From: Pseudomonas fluorescens
GTDB lineage: Bacteria > Pseudomonadota > Gammaproteobacteria > Pseudomonadales > Pseudomonadaceae
Assembly (NCBI GenBank): GCA_902825215.1
Contig: LR782234.1
Coordinates: forward strand, 6,187,799 to 6,251,798
Length of the DNA stretch: 64,000 nt
Reading direction: 5' to 3'
In this document: positions 53,556-61,520 of the stretch, in pieces
Layout of the letters: every line of letters starts with the position of its first letter
Position numbering within the stretch: the first letter of the stretch is position 1
Notes under the pieces: generated by a model
What the model was told of the DNA's origin: nothing
The model's database searches: none
The model's input: only the letters and a program-made list of their open reading frames with translations
Made by a program: the position numbers and the translations under genes

Positions 53556-55453
53556 GCGCTTTGCTCCAACTGACGGCCCGCGCCGCGTTTTTTCAAATGA
53601 ATCATCAACAGCGAAATGGCTGCCGGGGTCACGCCCGGGATCCGCGAAGCCTGGCCAAGCGTCTCGGGACGAGTCGCGCCGAGCTTGCTCTGGATCTCCT
53701 TGGAGAGACCGGAAATGTTGGTGTAATCGATATCCACAGGCAGTTTCGTGTCTTCGCTGGCGCGCAAACGAGCGATTTCATCCTGCTGACGATCGATGTA
53801 ACCGGCGTACTTGGTCTTGATTTCGACCTGCTCGGCGACCTGTGGATCTTCAGCGCCTTGTCCGGTCACTTCGACCAGACCCGCGTAGTCGATTTCCGGG
53901 CGGCTCAAGAGGTTGAGCAAGTTGTATTCGTGGGTCAGCGGCGTGCCGAATTTCTCGGCAATCGCATCGCCCTGTTGCGTGTTCGGGCGTACCCAGGTGC
54001 TTTTCAGGCGCTGTTCTTCCAGATCGATGCTTTCGCGCTTTTTGCAGAACGCCGCCCAACGCGCGTCGTCGACCAGACCAAGCTCGCGGCCTTTTTCGGT
54101 CAGACGCAGGTCGGCGTTGTCCTCACGCAGGATCAGGCGATACTCGGCGCGGGACGTGAACATGCGGTACGGCTCCTGGGTACCCAGGGTGATCAGGTCA
54201 TCGACCAACACACCGATATACGCTTCATCGCGACGCGGGCACCAGGCTTCTTTGCCCTTGGCGCGCAGCGCGGCGTTGGCTCCAGCGAGCAAACCTTGTG
54301 CACCGGCTTCTTCGTAACCGGTGGTGCCGTTGATCTGCCCGGCAAAGAACAGGCCGCCAATCACTTTGGTTTCGAGGCTGTACTTCAAATCGCGCGGATC
54401 GAAGTAGTCGTACTCGATCGCATAACCCGGACGCACGATGTGCGCGTTTTCCATGCCACGGATCGATTGCACGATCTGCAATTGCACGTCGAACGGCAAG
54501 CTTGTGGATATCCCGTTCGGGTACAGCTCATGGGTGGTCAAACCTTCCGGTTCGATGAACACCTGATGGCTTTCCTTGTCGGCAAAGCGGTGGATCTTGT
54601 CTTCGATCGACGGGCAATAGCGAGGGCCGATGCCCTCGATTTCGCCAGCGGCGGAATACATCGGCGAACGATCAAGGTTCGCCGCGATGATTTCGTGGGT
54701 GCGGGCGTTGGTGTGGGTAATCCAGCAACTGACCTGGCGTGGATGCTGTTCCTTGTTGCCCATGAACGACATTACCGGGATCGGCGTATCGCCTGGCTGC
54801 TCGGTCATCACCGAGAAATCCACAGACTTGCCGTCGATACGCGGCGGGGTGCCGGTTTTCAAGCGGCCGACACGCAGAGGCAGTTCACGCAAACGGTGCG
54901 CCAGCGCGATCGACGGCGGGTCACCGGCGCGACCGCCCGAGAAATTCTGCAGACCGATGTGGATAAGTCCGCCGAGGAACGTACCGGTGGTCAGCACCAC
55001 GGAATCGGCGAAGAAGCGCAGACCCATTTGCGTAACAACACCACGGACCTGTTCCTGCTCGACGATCAGGTCATCAGCCGCTTGTTGAAATATCCACAGG
55101 TTCGGCTGATTTTCCAGGATTTCGCGGACAGCCGCTTTGTACAGAATACGGTCGGCCTGCGCACGGGTCGCCCGTACCGCCGGGCCTTTGCGGCTGTTCA
55201 ACACGCGAAACTGGATACCACCCAAATCGGTAGCCATGGCCATTGCGCCGCCGAGGGCATCGATTTCCTTGACCAGATGGCTTTTGCCAATGCCACCGAT
55301 GGCCGGGTTGCAACTCATGGCACCGAGGGTTTCCACGTTATGCGTCAGCAACAGGGTTTTTGCCCCCATACGTGCTGAGGCCAGTGCTGCCTCGGTACCG
55401 GCATGACCGCCGCCGATGACGATCACTTCAAAACGGGAAGGGAAATCCACCAC
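53552..55453 (-). CDS. mnmG: tRNA uridine-5-carboxymethylaminomethyl modification enzyme MnmG
   Basis: The 633-residue FAD enzyme works with MnmE to make cmnm5U34 in tRNAs. The FAD motif VIVIGGGHAGTEAALASARM is at the N-terminus, followed by SCNPAIGGIGKSHLVKEIDA. It starts with GTG (55453, or the adjacent GTG at 55450), preceded by CGAGG. The upstream spacer is rich in DnaA boxes. MnmE, its partner, is normally the next gene upstream in pseudomonads, but here a 4.6-kb segment separates them. Confidence 0.96.
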   Translation of the reverse strand: MVDFPSRFEVIVIGGGHAGTEAALASARMGAKTLLLTHNVETLGAMSCNPAIGGIGKSHLVKEIDALGGAMAMATDLGGIQFRVLNSRKGPAVRATRAQADRILYKAAVREILENQPNLWIFQQAADDLIVEQEQVRGVVTQMGLRFFADSVVLTTGTFLGGLIHIGLQNFSGGRAGDPPSIALAHRLRELPLRVGRLKTGTPPRIDGKSVDFSVMTEQPGDTPIPVMSFMGNKEQHPRQVSCWITHTNARTHEIIAANLDRSPMYSAAGEIEGIGPRYCPSIEDKIHRFADKESHQVFIEPEGLTTHELYPNGISTSLPFDVQLQIVQSIRGMENAHIVRPGYAIEYDYFDPRDLKYSLETKVIGGLFFAGQINGTTGYEEAGAQGLLAGANAALRAKGKEAWCPRRDEAYIGVLVDDLITLGTQEPYRMFTSRAEYRLILREDNADLRLTEKGRELGLVDDARWAAFCKKRESIDLEEQRLKSTWVRPNTQQGDAIAEKFGTPLTHEYNLLNLLSRPEIDYAGLVEVTGQGAEDPQVAEQVEIKTKYAGYIDRQQDEIARLRASEDTKLPVDIDYTNISGLSKEIQSKLGATRPETLGQASRIPGVTPAAISLLMIHLKKRGAGRQLEQSA

Positions 55454-56022
55454 GCACCTCGTGCCTGCTTAATAGGTCATTCAGGAAATAGTTTGAGCTC
55501 AGGTTTCTGGACCTGGTCGACAAGTATAGGGACTTCGCCCTTTCTAAAGAACCCTTTGCACAAAATTTAACCAGCTGTGGAGAACTCGCGGTTAAAAGAA
55601 TAAAAAAGAGAGAAATTTATAAAACCTTTGTTTTTATGTTTATTCTTACTGACCCTGCGTTCTGTGGATAGATTGCTACAGGCCTTTATTTATCGAATGT
55701 ACAGAGATTCAAAACCCTGTGCTCATGTGCCAGTGAGGGCCTTGGATAAGCCTTATAAGCCTGTGGATGAAAGGGTTTGTTATCCACAGAGGGGGTTATA
55801 TCCAGTTTTGAGGCCCTGTTATCAACCGGTCTTAATGGCAGTTATTCACAGGGCTTAATCCACAGAAAATCTCCAAACGAGGGATGCAGGCCGCGAAAAA
55901 AAGGCGCTTCCGAGATACCGGTGACGCACGTGCAATCATTGAGGAGGAAGTGAAAGGGCTATTGTGAGAGAACGTCACGGAGGCTAATAATAGGCATTAT
56001 CATTAACTCGCCACTTTCTCCC
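55454..56022. promoter_or_regulatory. DnaA-box-rich, AT-rich spacer upstream of mnmG (ori-like)
   Basis: This 569-base non-coding region has an AT-rich segment (about 55555-55640) followed by a cluster of DnaA-box-like 9-mers: TGTGGATAG 55663-55671, TGTGGATGA 55762-55770, perfect TTATCCACA 55780-55788, TTATTCACA 55842-55850 and TAATCCACA 55856-55864. It also holds the mnmG promoter on one side and the Fur-type box on the other. A short open frame (55628-55858) inside it is not convincing as a gene. The layout resembles part of an origin. Confidence 0.6.
55988..56002. promoter_or_regulatory. Putative Fur box upstream of the sigma factor gene
   Basis: TAATAGGCATTATCA matches the 7-1-7 Fur consensus TGATAATnATTATCA at 11 of 14 informative positions, with a perfect right half. 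It lies 20 bases before the start of the iron-type sigma factor gene, where Fur repression is expected. Confidence 0.7.
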
Positions 56023-56529
56023 ATGCCCCTACTCGCCCATACCGCTGCGATCGAGCAAATCTACGAGCAACACCATTCGTGGCTCTACGGCTGGCTCAAG
56101 GGAAAATTAAATGATGCCTGCGATGCGGCCGATGTCGCGCATGACACTTTTGTACGAATACTGGCAGCCCGCAATGCTGCGCATATCCGCGAGCCGAGGG
56201 ATTATCTGACCACCATTGCGCGTGGCCTGGTGATCGATCGTTATAGAAGAAGCGCCATCGAGACCGCCTATCTGCAGGCTCTCGCAGCCAGACCTGAAGC
56301 CTGCGCAATCAGTGAAGAAGACCGCGCGCTGATCATCGAAACCTTGATGGCTGTGGATAAAGCCTTGGCTGACCTCGGAGCGCGAACGCGGCGAATCTTC
56401 ATGCTTTCTCAGATTGAAGGCCTGACTTATCAACAGATCGCCCTGCAGTTAAAGGTTTCGCTGACCACGGTGAAGAAGCACATGATTCGCGCCCTGACGG
56501 AATGTGCCCTCATCATGGCGCTGCATTGA
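56023..56529 (+). CDS. FecI-like ECF sigma factor
   Basis: The 168-residue ECF sigma factor has region 2 (DAADVAHDTFVRIL, REPRDYLTTIARGLVIDRYR) and region 4 (LSQIEGLTYQQIALQLKVSL then TTVKKHMIRAL). It belongs to the iron-starvation FecI/FpvI class that turns on a TonB receptor gene when a ferric siderophore is bound. The Fur-type box is just upstream. Its stop overlaps the start of the anti-sigma gene by one base. A DnaA-type 9-mer lies inside the gene at 56352-56360. Confidence 0.92.
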   Translation: MPLLAHTAAIEQIYEQHHSWLYGWLKGKLNDACDAADVAHDTFVRILAARNAAHIREPRDYLTTIARGLVIDRYRRSAIETAYLQALAARPEACAISEEDRALIIETLMAVDKALADLGARTRRIFMLSQIEGLTYQQIALQLKVSLTTVKKHMIRALTECALIMALH

Positions 56530-57476
56530 TGGCCATCGCACCCGACCGCCAGGTTTTCGAAGCGGCCGCCACCTGGCATGTGCAGTTTCAGGCAGAGCCG
56601 CCAACGCTGGACGAAAAGAAGGCCTGGCAGCTGTGGATAGATAGCGATCCTGCGCATCTGGCGGCATGGAACCAAGTGGAACAACTGCAGCGGCACCTCG
56701 GCACCCTGCCGCAGGATCTAAAACGTCGAGCCCTGAATACCGGAGAACAACGACGCCAGGTTTTGAAGCTATTGCTGCTCGCTGCGGGGACCGGGTTCGT
56801 CGGCTGGAATGTTCAGCAACACACATCCTTTAGTAATGTCTGGGCCGACTACAAAACCGGAGTCGGCCAGCGTCGCAACCTGACATTGGCCGATGGAAGT
56901 CAGATTCAGCTCAATACCGACACTGCGATCGATGTGGCTTTCGACGCGACGCAGCGGCTGATTCGCCTGCGCTCGGGCGAGATCCTGATTCAAACCGGCA
57001 AGCTTGGCGATTCACGGCCGTTTTTTGTCGAAACCCAGGATGGTCGAATACAGGCGCTGGGCACGCATTTTTCGGTTCATCAGTTACCGGGCGCGACCCG
57101 AGTGGGTGTGCTCGAAGATCGGGTCAGCGTGCAGCCCGCTGATGTCTCAGCGGCCGCGAGAATCTTGCAGGCAGGCGAAGGTGCAGATTTCGATCGTCGG
57201 CATATCGGACTCATTCAGCCCTTTGCCTCATCACGAGTGGCGTGGAGCAAAGGCCAGTTGATTGTCCTCAACGCGCGACTGGGCGATGTGGTCGATGAGC
57301 TGCAACGTTATCGTCGCGGTGTTCTGCATTGCGACGCGGGTGCCAGGAATCTTCGCGTGTCCGGCACATTCCGGCTTGATTCCACTGACGCCGTGTTGGC
57401 CAATCTACAGGCTTCGTTGCCGATCAACGTGCGTTACTTCACTCGTTACTGGGTCTCGCTCAGCCATCGCGCTTGA
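56529..57476 (+). CDS. FecR-like anti-sigma/sigma regulator
   Basis: The 315-residue protein has the N-terminal cytoplasmic FecR domain (EAAATWHVQF, AWQLWIDSDPAHLAAWNQVE), one span (VLKLLLLAAGTGFVGW, about residues 78-96), the periplasmic FecR domain (GVGQRRNLTLADGSQIQLNT, LGTHFSVHQLPGATRVGVLE) and a C-terminal STN-like segment. It relays the signal from the receptor to the sigma factor. The ATG at 56529 overlaps the sigma stop by one base. Confidence 0.92.
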   Translation: MAIAPDRQVFEAAATWHVQFQAEPPTLDEKKAWQLWIDSDPAHLAAWNQVEQLQRHLGTLPQDLKRRALNTGEQRRQVLKLLLLAAGTGFVGWNVQQHTSFSNVWADYKTGVGQRRNLTLADGSQIQLNTDTAIDVAFDATQRLIRLRSGEILIQTGKLGDSRPFFVETQDGRIQALGTHFSVHQLPGATRVGVLEDRVSVQPADVSAAARILQAGEGADFDRRHIGLIQPFASSRVAWSKGQLIVLNARLGDVVDELQRYRRGVLHCDAGARNLRVSGTFRLDSTDAVLANLQASLPINVRYFTRYWVSLSHRA

Positions 57477-57594
57477 TCGATACCAGACCTGGGAAAAATA
57501 AATCGACACCGGGGTTATCTTTTTTTGCCCTGAACCGGCCCTACAGGTAATCGCTATAACGCGGCTCGTTGCCACCTTCAGGGCTTATCCACAC

Positions 57595-60030
57595 ATGCGT
57601 CTTCCTACGTATCGCCAGCGCTTCTCCTACCAATGTCTCGCTTACAGCCTATTGATGGCCAGCGCCGCGTCTTGTCTGATGATGCCCGTTGGCGCAGCCG
57701 CGGCGAGCAGCACTCAGCGTTATGCCATTGCCGCTGGCCCTCTGGATAAGGCCCTCAGCCAGTTCGCCTCCGCCGCGAATGTGATTCTGTCGTTCTCGCC
57801 GCAACAGACCAGCCAGTTATCCAGTGCCGGACTGAACGGCGATTTCAGCGTCGAACAGGGTTTCGCTCAGCTATTGCAAGGTTCAGGACTGCAAGCCGCG
57901 CCGCAGGCGCCAGGCAGCTACATTCTGCAAGCGCTGCCAAAGGCTGATTCGCTGGAACTGGCCCCGACCAACATCAATGCTCAGTTGGCCAACCCGATGG
58001 ACCTGGATTACGCCGCCGACGTCGGCTACAAGGCGCAGAACAGCCGGATCGGTACGAAAACCAGCACGCCGCTGTCGCAAACGCCGCGTTCCGTGTCTGT
58101 CGTAACTGCCCAGCGCATGAAAGATCAGAAATCTCAGACACTCACCGAGGTACTTGGCTACGTCCCCGGGATATTTGCCCCACCGTTTGCGGCGGGTGAC
58201 AGCCTGGCTGGCGATCTGTTTTTCATCCGAGGTTTCAACGCCACCGACTACGGCTACGGTCTTCTGCGTGATGGACTACGCGTACAGGGCAATCGCTATG
58301 ACACCAGCACTGAGCCTTACGGACTGGAGCGAGTCGAAGTGTTCCGCGGTCCGTCGTCGCTGCTGTATGGCGAAAACGCCCCCGGCGGTCTGGTCAATCT
58401 GGTCAGTAAACGTCCAACCGTTGCGCCTCAGGGCGAAGTGCAACTGGGCTATGGCTCGAACAATCGCCGGCAGATCGGCGTCGACGTGTCGGGGCCGCTC
58501 AACGACAGCACCAACATCCTCGGGCGCGTGGTGATGCTCGGACGCAAATCCGACACCCAGACAGACCACGTCCCGGATGACCGAATCTACATCGCCCCTT
58601 CGCTGACCCTGAACTTCGACGATTTCAATACGCTGACACTGCTGGCCAATTACCAGAAAGATCACACCAACATGGAACTCGGCTTGCCAGCGGCCGGGAC
58701 TCTGCTGAGCAATCCCAACGGCCAGTTATCCAAAGACACCATGCTCGGCGATCCGGACTGGAATACTTTCGAACGGGAAACCTGGAGCACCGGTTATGAG
58801 TTCAGCCACTCGTTCAATGATGAGTGGCAGTTTCGGCAGAACTCGCGCTACATGCAGTCACGCATCACCCGTCATGAAACCTGGCCGGGCAACCTCAATA
58901 ACGGCGGGTTCGGCACGCGGCTGAACATGACCGCTTACGATCGCTTCAACAAGTCGATGGTGTATTCGCTGGATAATCAGTTGGAAGGCAAATTCGAGGT
59001 CGGTGGACTGGAAAACACGGTGTTGTTCGGTGCCAGCTATGATCGAACTTCGTTCAGCCAGGACTGGAACGCCGGCATCGTTGGGCCGATCGATGTGTAT
59101 AACCCGGTTTATCGGCGCGACCCGACCACGCCGATTGCGGTGCAAAACACCTTGCTCGAGCAACAGATGAAAGGCGTTTATGCACAGATCCAGAGCAAGT
59201 ACGACCATTGGCTGTTTTTGCTCGGTGGCCGGCAGGACTGGGTCGACAGTGATTTCCGCGACAAGGTGGCCCAATCGAGCAACATCAGCTCCGAGGATAA
59301 GAAGTTCACTTATCAGGGCGGCGTGATGTATCAGTTCGACAACGGCATGACGCCGTATGTCAGCTATTCCACTTCGTTCGTGCCGGTGCAGCAGATTTCC
59401 AACGCCGGCGCACCGCTTGACCCGATTACCAGCAGCCAGTACGAAGTGGGTCTGAAGTACGAGCCGATCGGCTGGGATACCGCATTCACCGCTTCGGTGT
59501 ATGACCTGCGCAAAAAAGACGACACCTATTTCGACTCGACGACGTCGAGCTATCGCCAGGTGGGCGAAAGCCGTTCCAAAGGGGTCGAGCTGGAGCTCAA
59601 CAGCAATCTGACCCAAAACCTCAATGTTACGGCTGCTTATACCTACACCGATGCGCGCATCACCAAAGATGCAGCAACCTCACTGGTCAAAGGTCATCAG
59701 ATGACCGGCGTGCCGCGCAATCAGGCATCGGTCTGGGCCAAATACCGCTTCCTTGATGGTGATCTGAAAGGCCTGTACGTGGGCGGCGGCGTGCGTTACT
59801 TCGACAGTGCGTTCGCTTACACCTCGCCGTCTCTCTACGGCAAGCTGGATGCCGGCGATGTCACCCTGGTCGATGCAGCGATCGGTTACCAGATCGACAG
59901 CCACTGGAGCGTGGATCTGAACGCAAAAAATCTTTTCGACAAGGAATATGTATCAGGCTGCAACGATGCCGGGCGCTGCTACTGGGGCGAAGACCGTACC
60001 TTGCTCGGTACGGTGTCTTACAACTGGTAA
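57595..60030 (+). CDS. TonB-dependent siderophore receptor with signalling domain
   Basis: The 811-residue outer-membrane receptor has a signal peptide (about residues 1-38), an N-terminal STN signalling domain (YAIAAGPLDKALSQFASAAN), a TonB box region, a plug (QTPRSVSVVTAQRMKDQ; VEVFRGPSSLLYGENAPGGL) and a 22-strand barrel ending in a C-terminal Trp. It imports a ferric siderophore, probably a hydroxamate of FoxA/FiuA/FpvA-like class; the ligand cannot be told. The signalling domain pairs with the FecR/FecI-like genes before it. A perfect DnaA-type 9-mer (57585-57593) abuts the start codon. The spacer 57477-57594 should hold the sigma-dependent promoter. Confidence 0.93.
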   Translation: MRLPTYRQRFSYQCLAYSLLMASAASCLMMPVGAAAASSTQRYAIAAGPLDKALSQFASAANVILSFSPQQTSQLSSAGLNGDFSVEQGFAQLLQGSGLQAAPQAPGSYILQALPKADSLELAPTNINAQLANPMDLDYAADVGYKAQNSRIGTKTSTPLSQTPRSVSVVTAQRMKDQKSQTLTEVLGYVPGIFAPPFAAGDSLAGDLFFIRGFNATDYGYGLLRDGLRVQGNRYDTSTEPYGLERVEVFRGPSSLLYGENAPGGLVNLVSKRPTVAPQGEVQLGYGSNNRRQIGVDVSGPLNDSTNILGRVVMLGRKSDTQTDHVPDDRIYIAPSLTLNFDDFNTLTLLANYQKDHTNMELGLPAAGTLLSNPNGQLSKDTMLGDPDWNTFERETWSTGYEFSHSFNDEWQFRQNSRYMQSRITRHETWPGNLNNGGFGTRLNMTAYDRFNKSMVYSLDNQLEGKFEVGGLENTVLFGASYDRTSFSQDWNAGIVGPIDVYNPVYRRDPTTPIAVQNTLLEQQMKGVYAQIQSKYDHWLFLLGGRQDWVDSDFRDKVAQSSNISSEDKKFTYQGGVMYQFDNGMTPYVSYSTSFVPVQQISNAGAPLDPITSSQYEVGLKYEPIGWDTAFTASVYDLRKKDDTYFDSTTSSYRQVGESRSKGVELELNSNLTQNLNVTAAYTYTDARITKDAATSLVKGHQMTGVPRNQASVWAKYRFLDGDLKGLYVGGGVRYFDSAFAYTSPSLYGKLDAGDVTLVDAAIGYQIDSHWSVDLNAKNLFDKEYVSGCNDAGRCYWGEDRTLLGTVSYNW

Positions 60031-60035
60031 TAAGA

Positions 60036-60064
60036 AGGCTTGTGGATAAATTTTCCACAGGCCT
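60036..60064. terminator. Terminator hairpin containing two opposed DnaA boxes
   Basis: AGGCTTGTGGA (60036-60046) pairs with TCCACAGGCCT (60054-60064), with one G-U type pair and a seven-base AT loop, followed by GTTTTC. It lies between the convergent receptor and mnmE genes. The arms are also DnaA boxes: TGTGGATAA 60041-60049 and TTTTCCACA 60051-60059 in opposite orientation. Confidence 0.65.
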
Positions 60065-60068
60065 GTTT

Positions 60069-61439
60069 TCATTTACCGATGCAGAAGCTGGAAAAGATTC
60101 GCCCCAACAAGTCATCGGAGCTGAACGCCCCGGTGATTTCACCCAGAGCATGCTGCGCCTGGCGCAAATCTTCGGCGAGCAATTCGCCGGCGCCGGCCAA
60201 TGTCAGCTGAGCGCGGCCGTGTTCCAGCGCAGCACTGGCATGGCGCAATGCTTCGAGGTGCCGACGTCGCGCACTGAAGCTGCTTTCCGATGTTTGCTCG
60301 TAACCCATGCAGGCTTTGAGATGGTCACGCAGCAAATCCAGGCCTTCGCCGGCAGATTTGGCACTCAGGCTGATGGTCACATGGCCGTCTTCACTGGTTT
60401 CCAGCGCAATTGCTTCGCCGGTCAGATCGGCTTTATTGCGAATCAGCGTGACTTTGGCCGGATCCGGCCGGGTTTCGAGGAATTCTGGCCACAGGGCAAA
60501 CGGGTCCAGTGCTTCCGGTGCAGTTGCATCAACTACCAATAACACCCGATCAGCCTCAGCTATCGCCTTCAATGCCCGCTCGACGCCGATCTTTTCCACA
60601 TGATCCTCGGTATCACGCAGACCGGCAGTGTCGACCACGTGCAGCGGCATGCCGTCGATGTGGATATGTTCGCGCAGGATATCCCGAGTGGTGCCGGCGA
60701 TCTCGGTGACGATGGCGGCTTCGCGTCCGGCCAATGCGTTTAACAGGCTGGATTTGCCGGCATTCGGTCGACCGGCGATCACCACCGTCATGCCATCACG
60801 CAGCAACGCACCTTGTCCGGCCTCGCGCAGTACTGTGGATAACTCATTGCGCACTTTGTCGAGCATGCTCAACACGTGGCCGTCGGCAAGGAAATCGATT
60901 TCCTCTTCCGGAAAGTCGATAGCGGCTTCAACGTAGATGCGCAGACCGATCAGCTGCTCAGTGAGGTTATGCACACGTTGGGAAAATGCTCCCTGCAATG
61001 AACGCAGGGCATTACGTGCGGCTTGAGCAGAACTGGCTTCGATCAGATCGGCAATCGCCTCGGCCTGGGCCAGGTCGAGCTTGTCGTTGAGAAACGCGCG
61101 TTCACTGAATTCCCCCGGACGCGCCAAGCGGCAACCCAGTTCCAGGCAACGCTTGAGCAACATGTCGAGAACGATCGGGCCGCCGTGGCCCTGAAGTTCC
61201 AGCACGTCTTCGCCGGTAAATGAGTTCGGCCCCGGGAAATACAGGGCCAGACCTTCGTCCAACACCTGTTCATCATCACTGAAAAACGGCCCGTAATGGG
61301 CAAAACGCGGTTTCAGTTCGCGACCGCTGATGGCCCTCGCCGCCACGCTGGCCAACGGCCCGGAAATACGAACGATGCCCACACCGCCACGACCTTGTGC
61401 GGTGGCGACGGCGGCGATGGTTTCACGCGGTGTGCTCAT
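60069..61439 (-). CDS. mnmE: tRNA modification GTPase MnmE
   Basis: The 456-residue protein has the N-terminal folate-binding domain (MSTPRETIAAVATAQGRGGV), the GTPase domain (G1 GRPNAGKSSLLNAL, G2/G3 GTTRD and DTAGLRDT, G4 NKAD) and the C-terminal CIGK motif. It works with MnmG on wobble uridines. The ATG at 61439 gives the known start; an in-frame start at 61457 lies close to the yidC terminator. It is separated from MnmG by the iron-receptor cassette. Confidence 0.97.
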   Translation of the reverse strand: MSTPRETIAAVATAQGRGGVGIVRISGPLASVAARAISGRELKPRFAHYGPFFSDDEQVLDEGLALYFPGPNSFTGEDVLELQGHGGPIVLDMLLKRCLELGCRLARPGEFSERAFLNDKLDLAQAEAIADLIEASSAQAARNALRSLQGAFSQRVHNLTEQLIGLRIYVEAAIDFPEEEIDFLADGHVLSMLDKVRNELSTVLREAGQGALLRDGMTVVIAGRPNAGKSSLLNALAGREAAIVTEIAGTTRDILREHIHIDGMPLHVVDTAGLRDTEDHVEKIGVERALKAIAEADRVLLVVDATAPEALDPFALWPEFLETRPDPAKVTLIRNKADLTGEAIALETSEDGHVTISLSAKSAGEGLDLLRDHLKACMGYEQTSESSFSARRRHLEALRHASAALEHGRAQLTLAGAGELLAEDLRQAQHALGEITGAFSSDDLLGRIFSSFCIGK

Positions 61440-61471
61440 AAACCGGAATCCAGACAAAAGTGGCAGATAGC

Positions 61472-61496
61472 AAAACGCCCCACTAGGGGGCGTTTT
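61472..61496. terminator. Rho-independent terminator downstream of yidC
   Basis: AAAACGCCCC (61472-61481) and GGGGCGTTTT (61487-61496) form a 10-base stem with a five-base loop. It lies 25 bases past the yidC stop on the minus strand, with a T-run built into the stem. It ends the rpmH-yidC transcript before mnmE. Confidence 0.9.
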
Positions 61497-61520
61497 GAGT
61501 GGTGTTATCCACAGTGCAAG

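Noticed and set aside
55628..55858. 76-codon open frame in the mnmG upstream spacer
   Set aside because: Lies in the DnaA-box cluster, has no good ribosome site, and its translation has no family features.
57477..57594. Possible ECF sigma promoter before the TonB receptor (GGAAAAATA near 57492)
   Set aside because: A -35-like element is present but no convincing -10 element at proper spacing could be fixed, so it is not listed as a feature.
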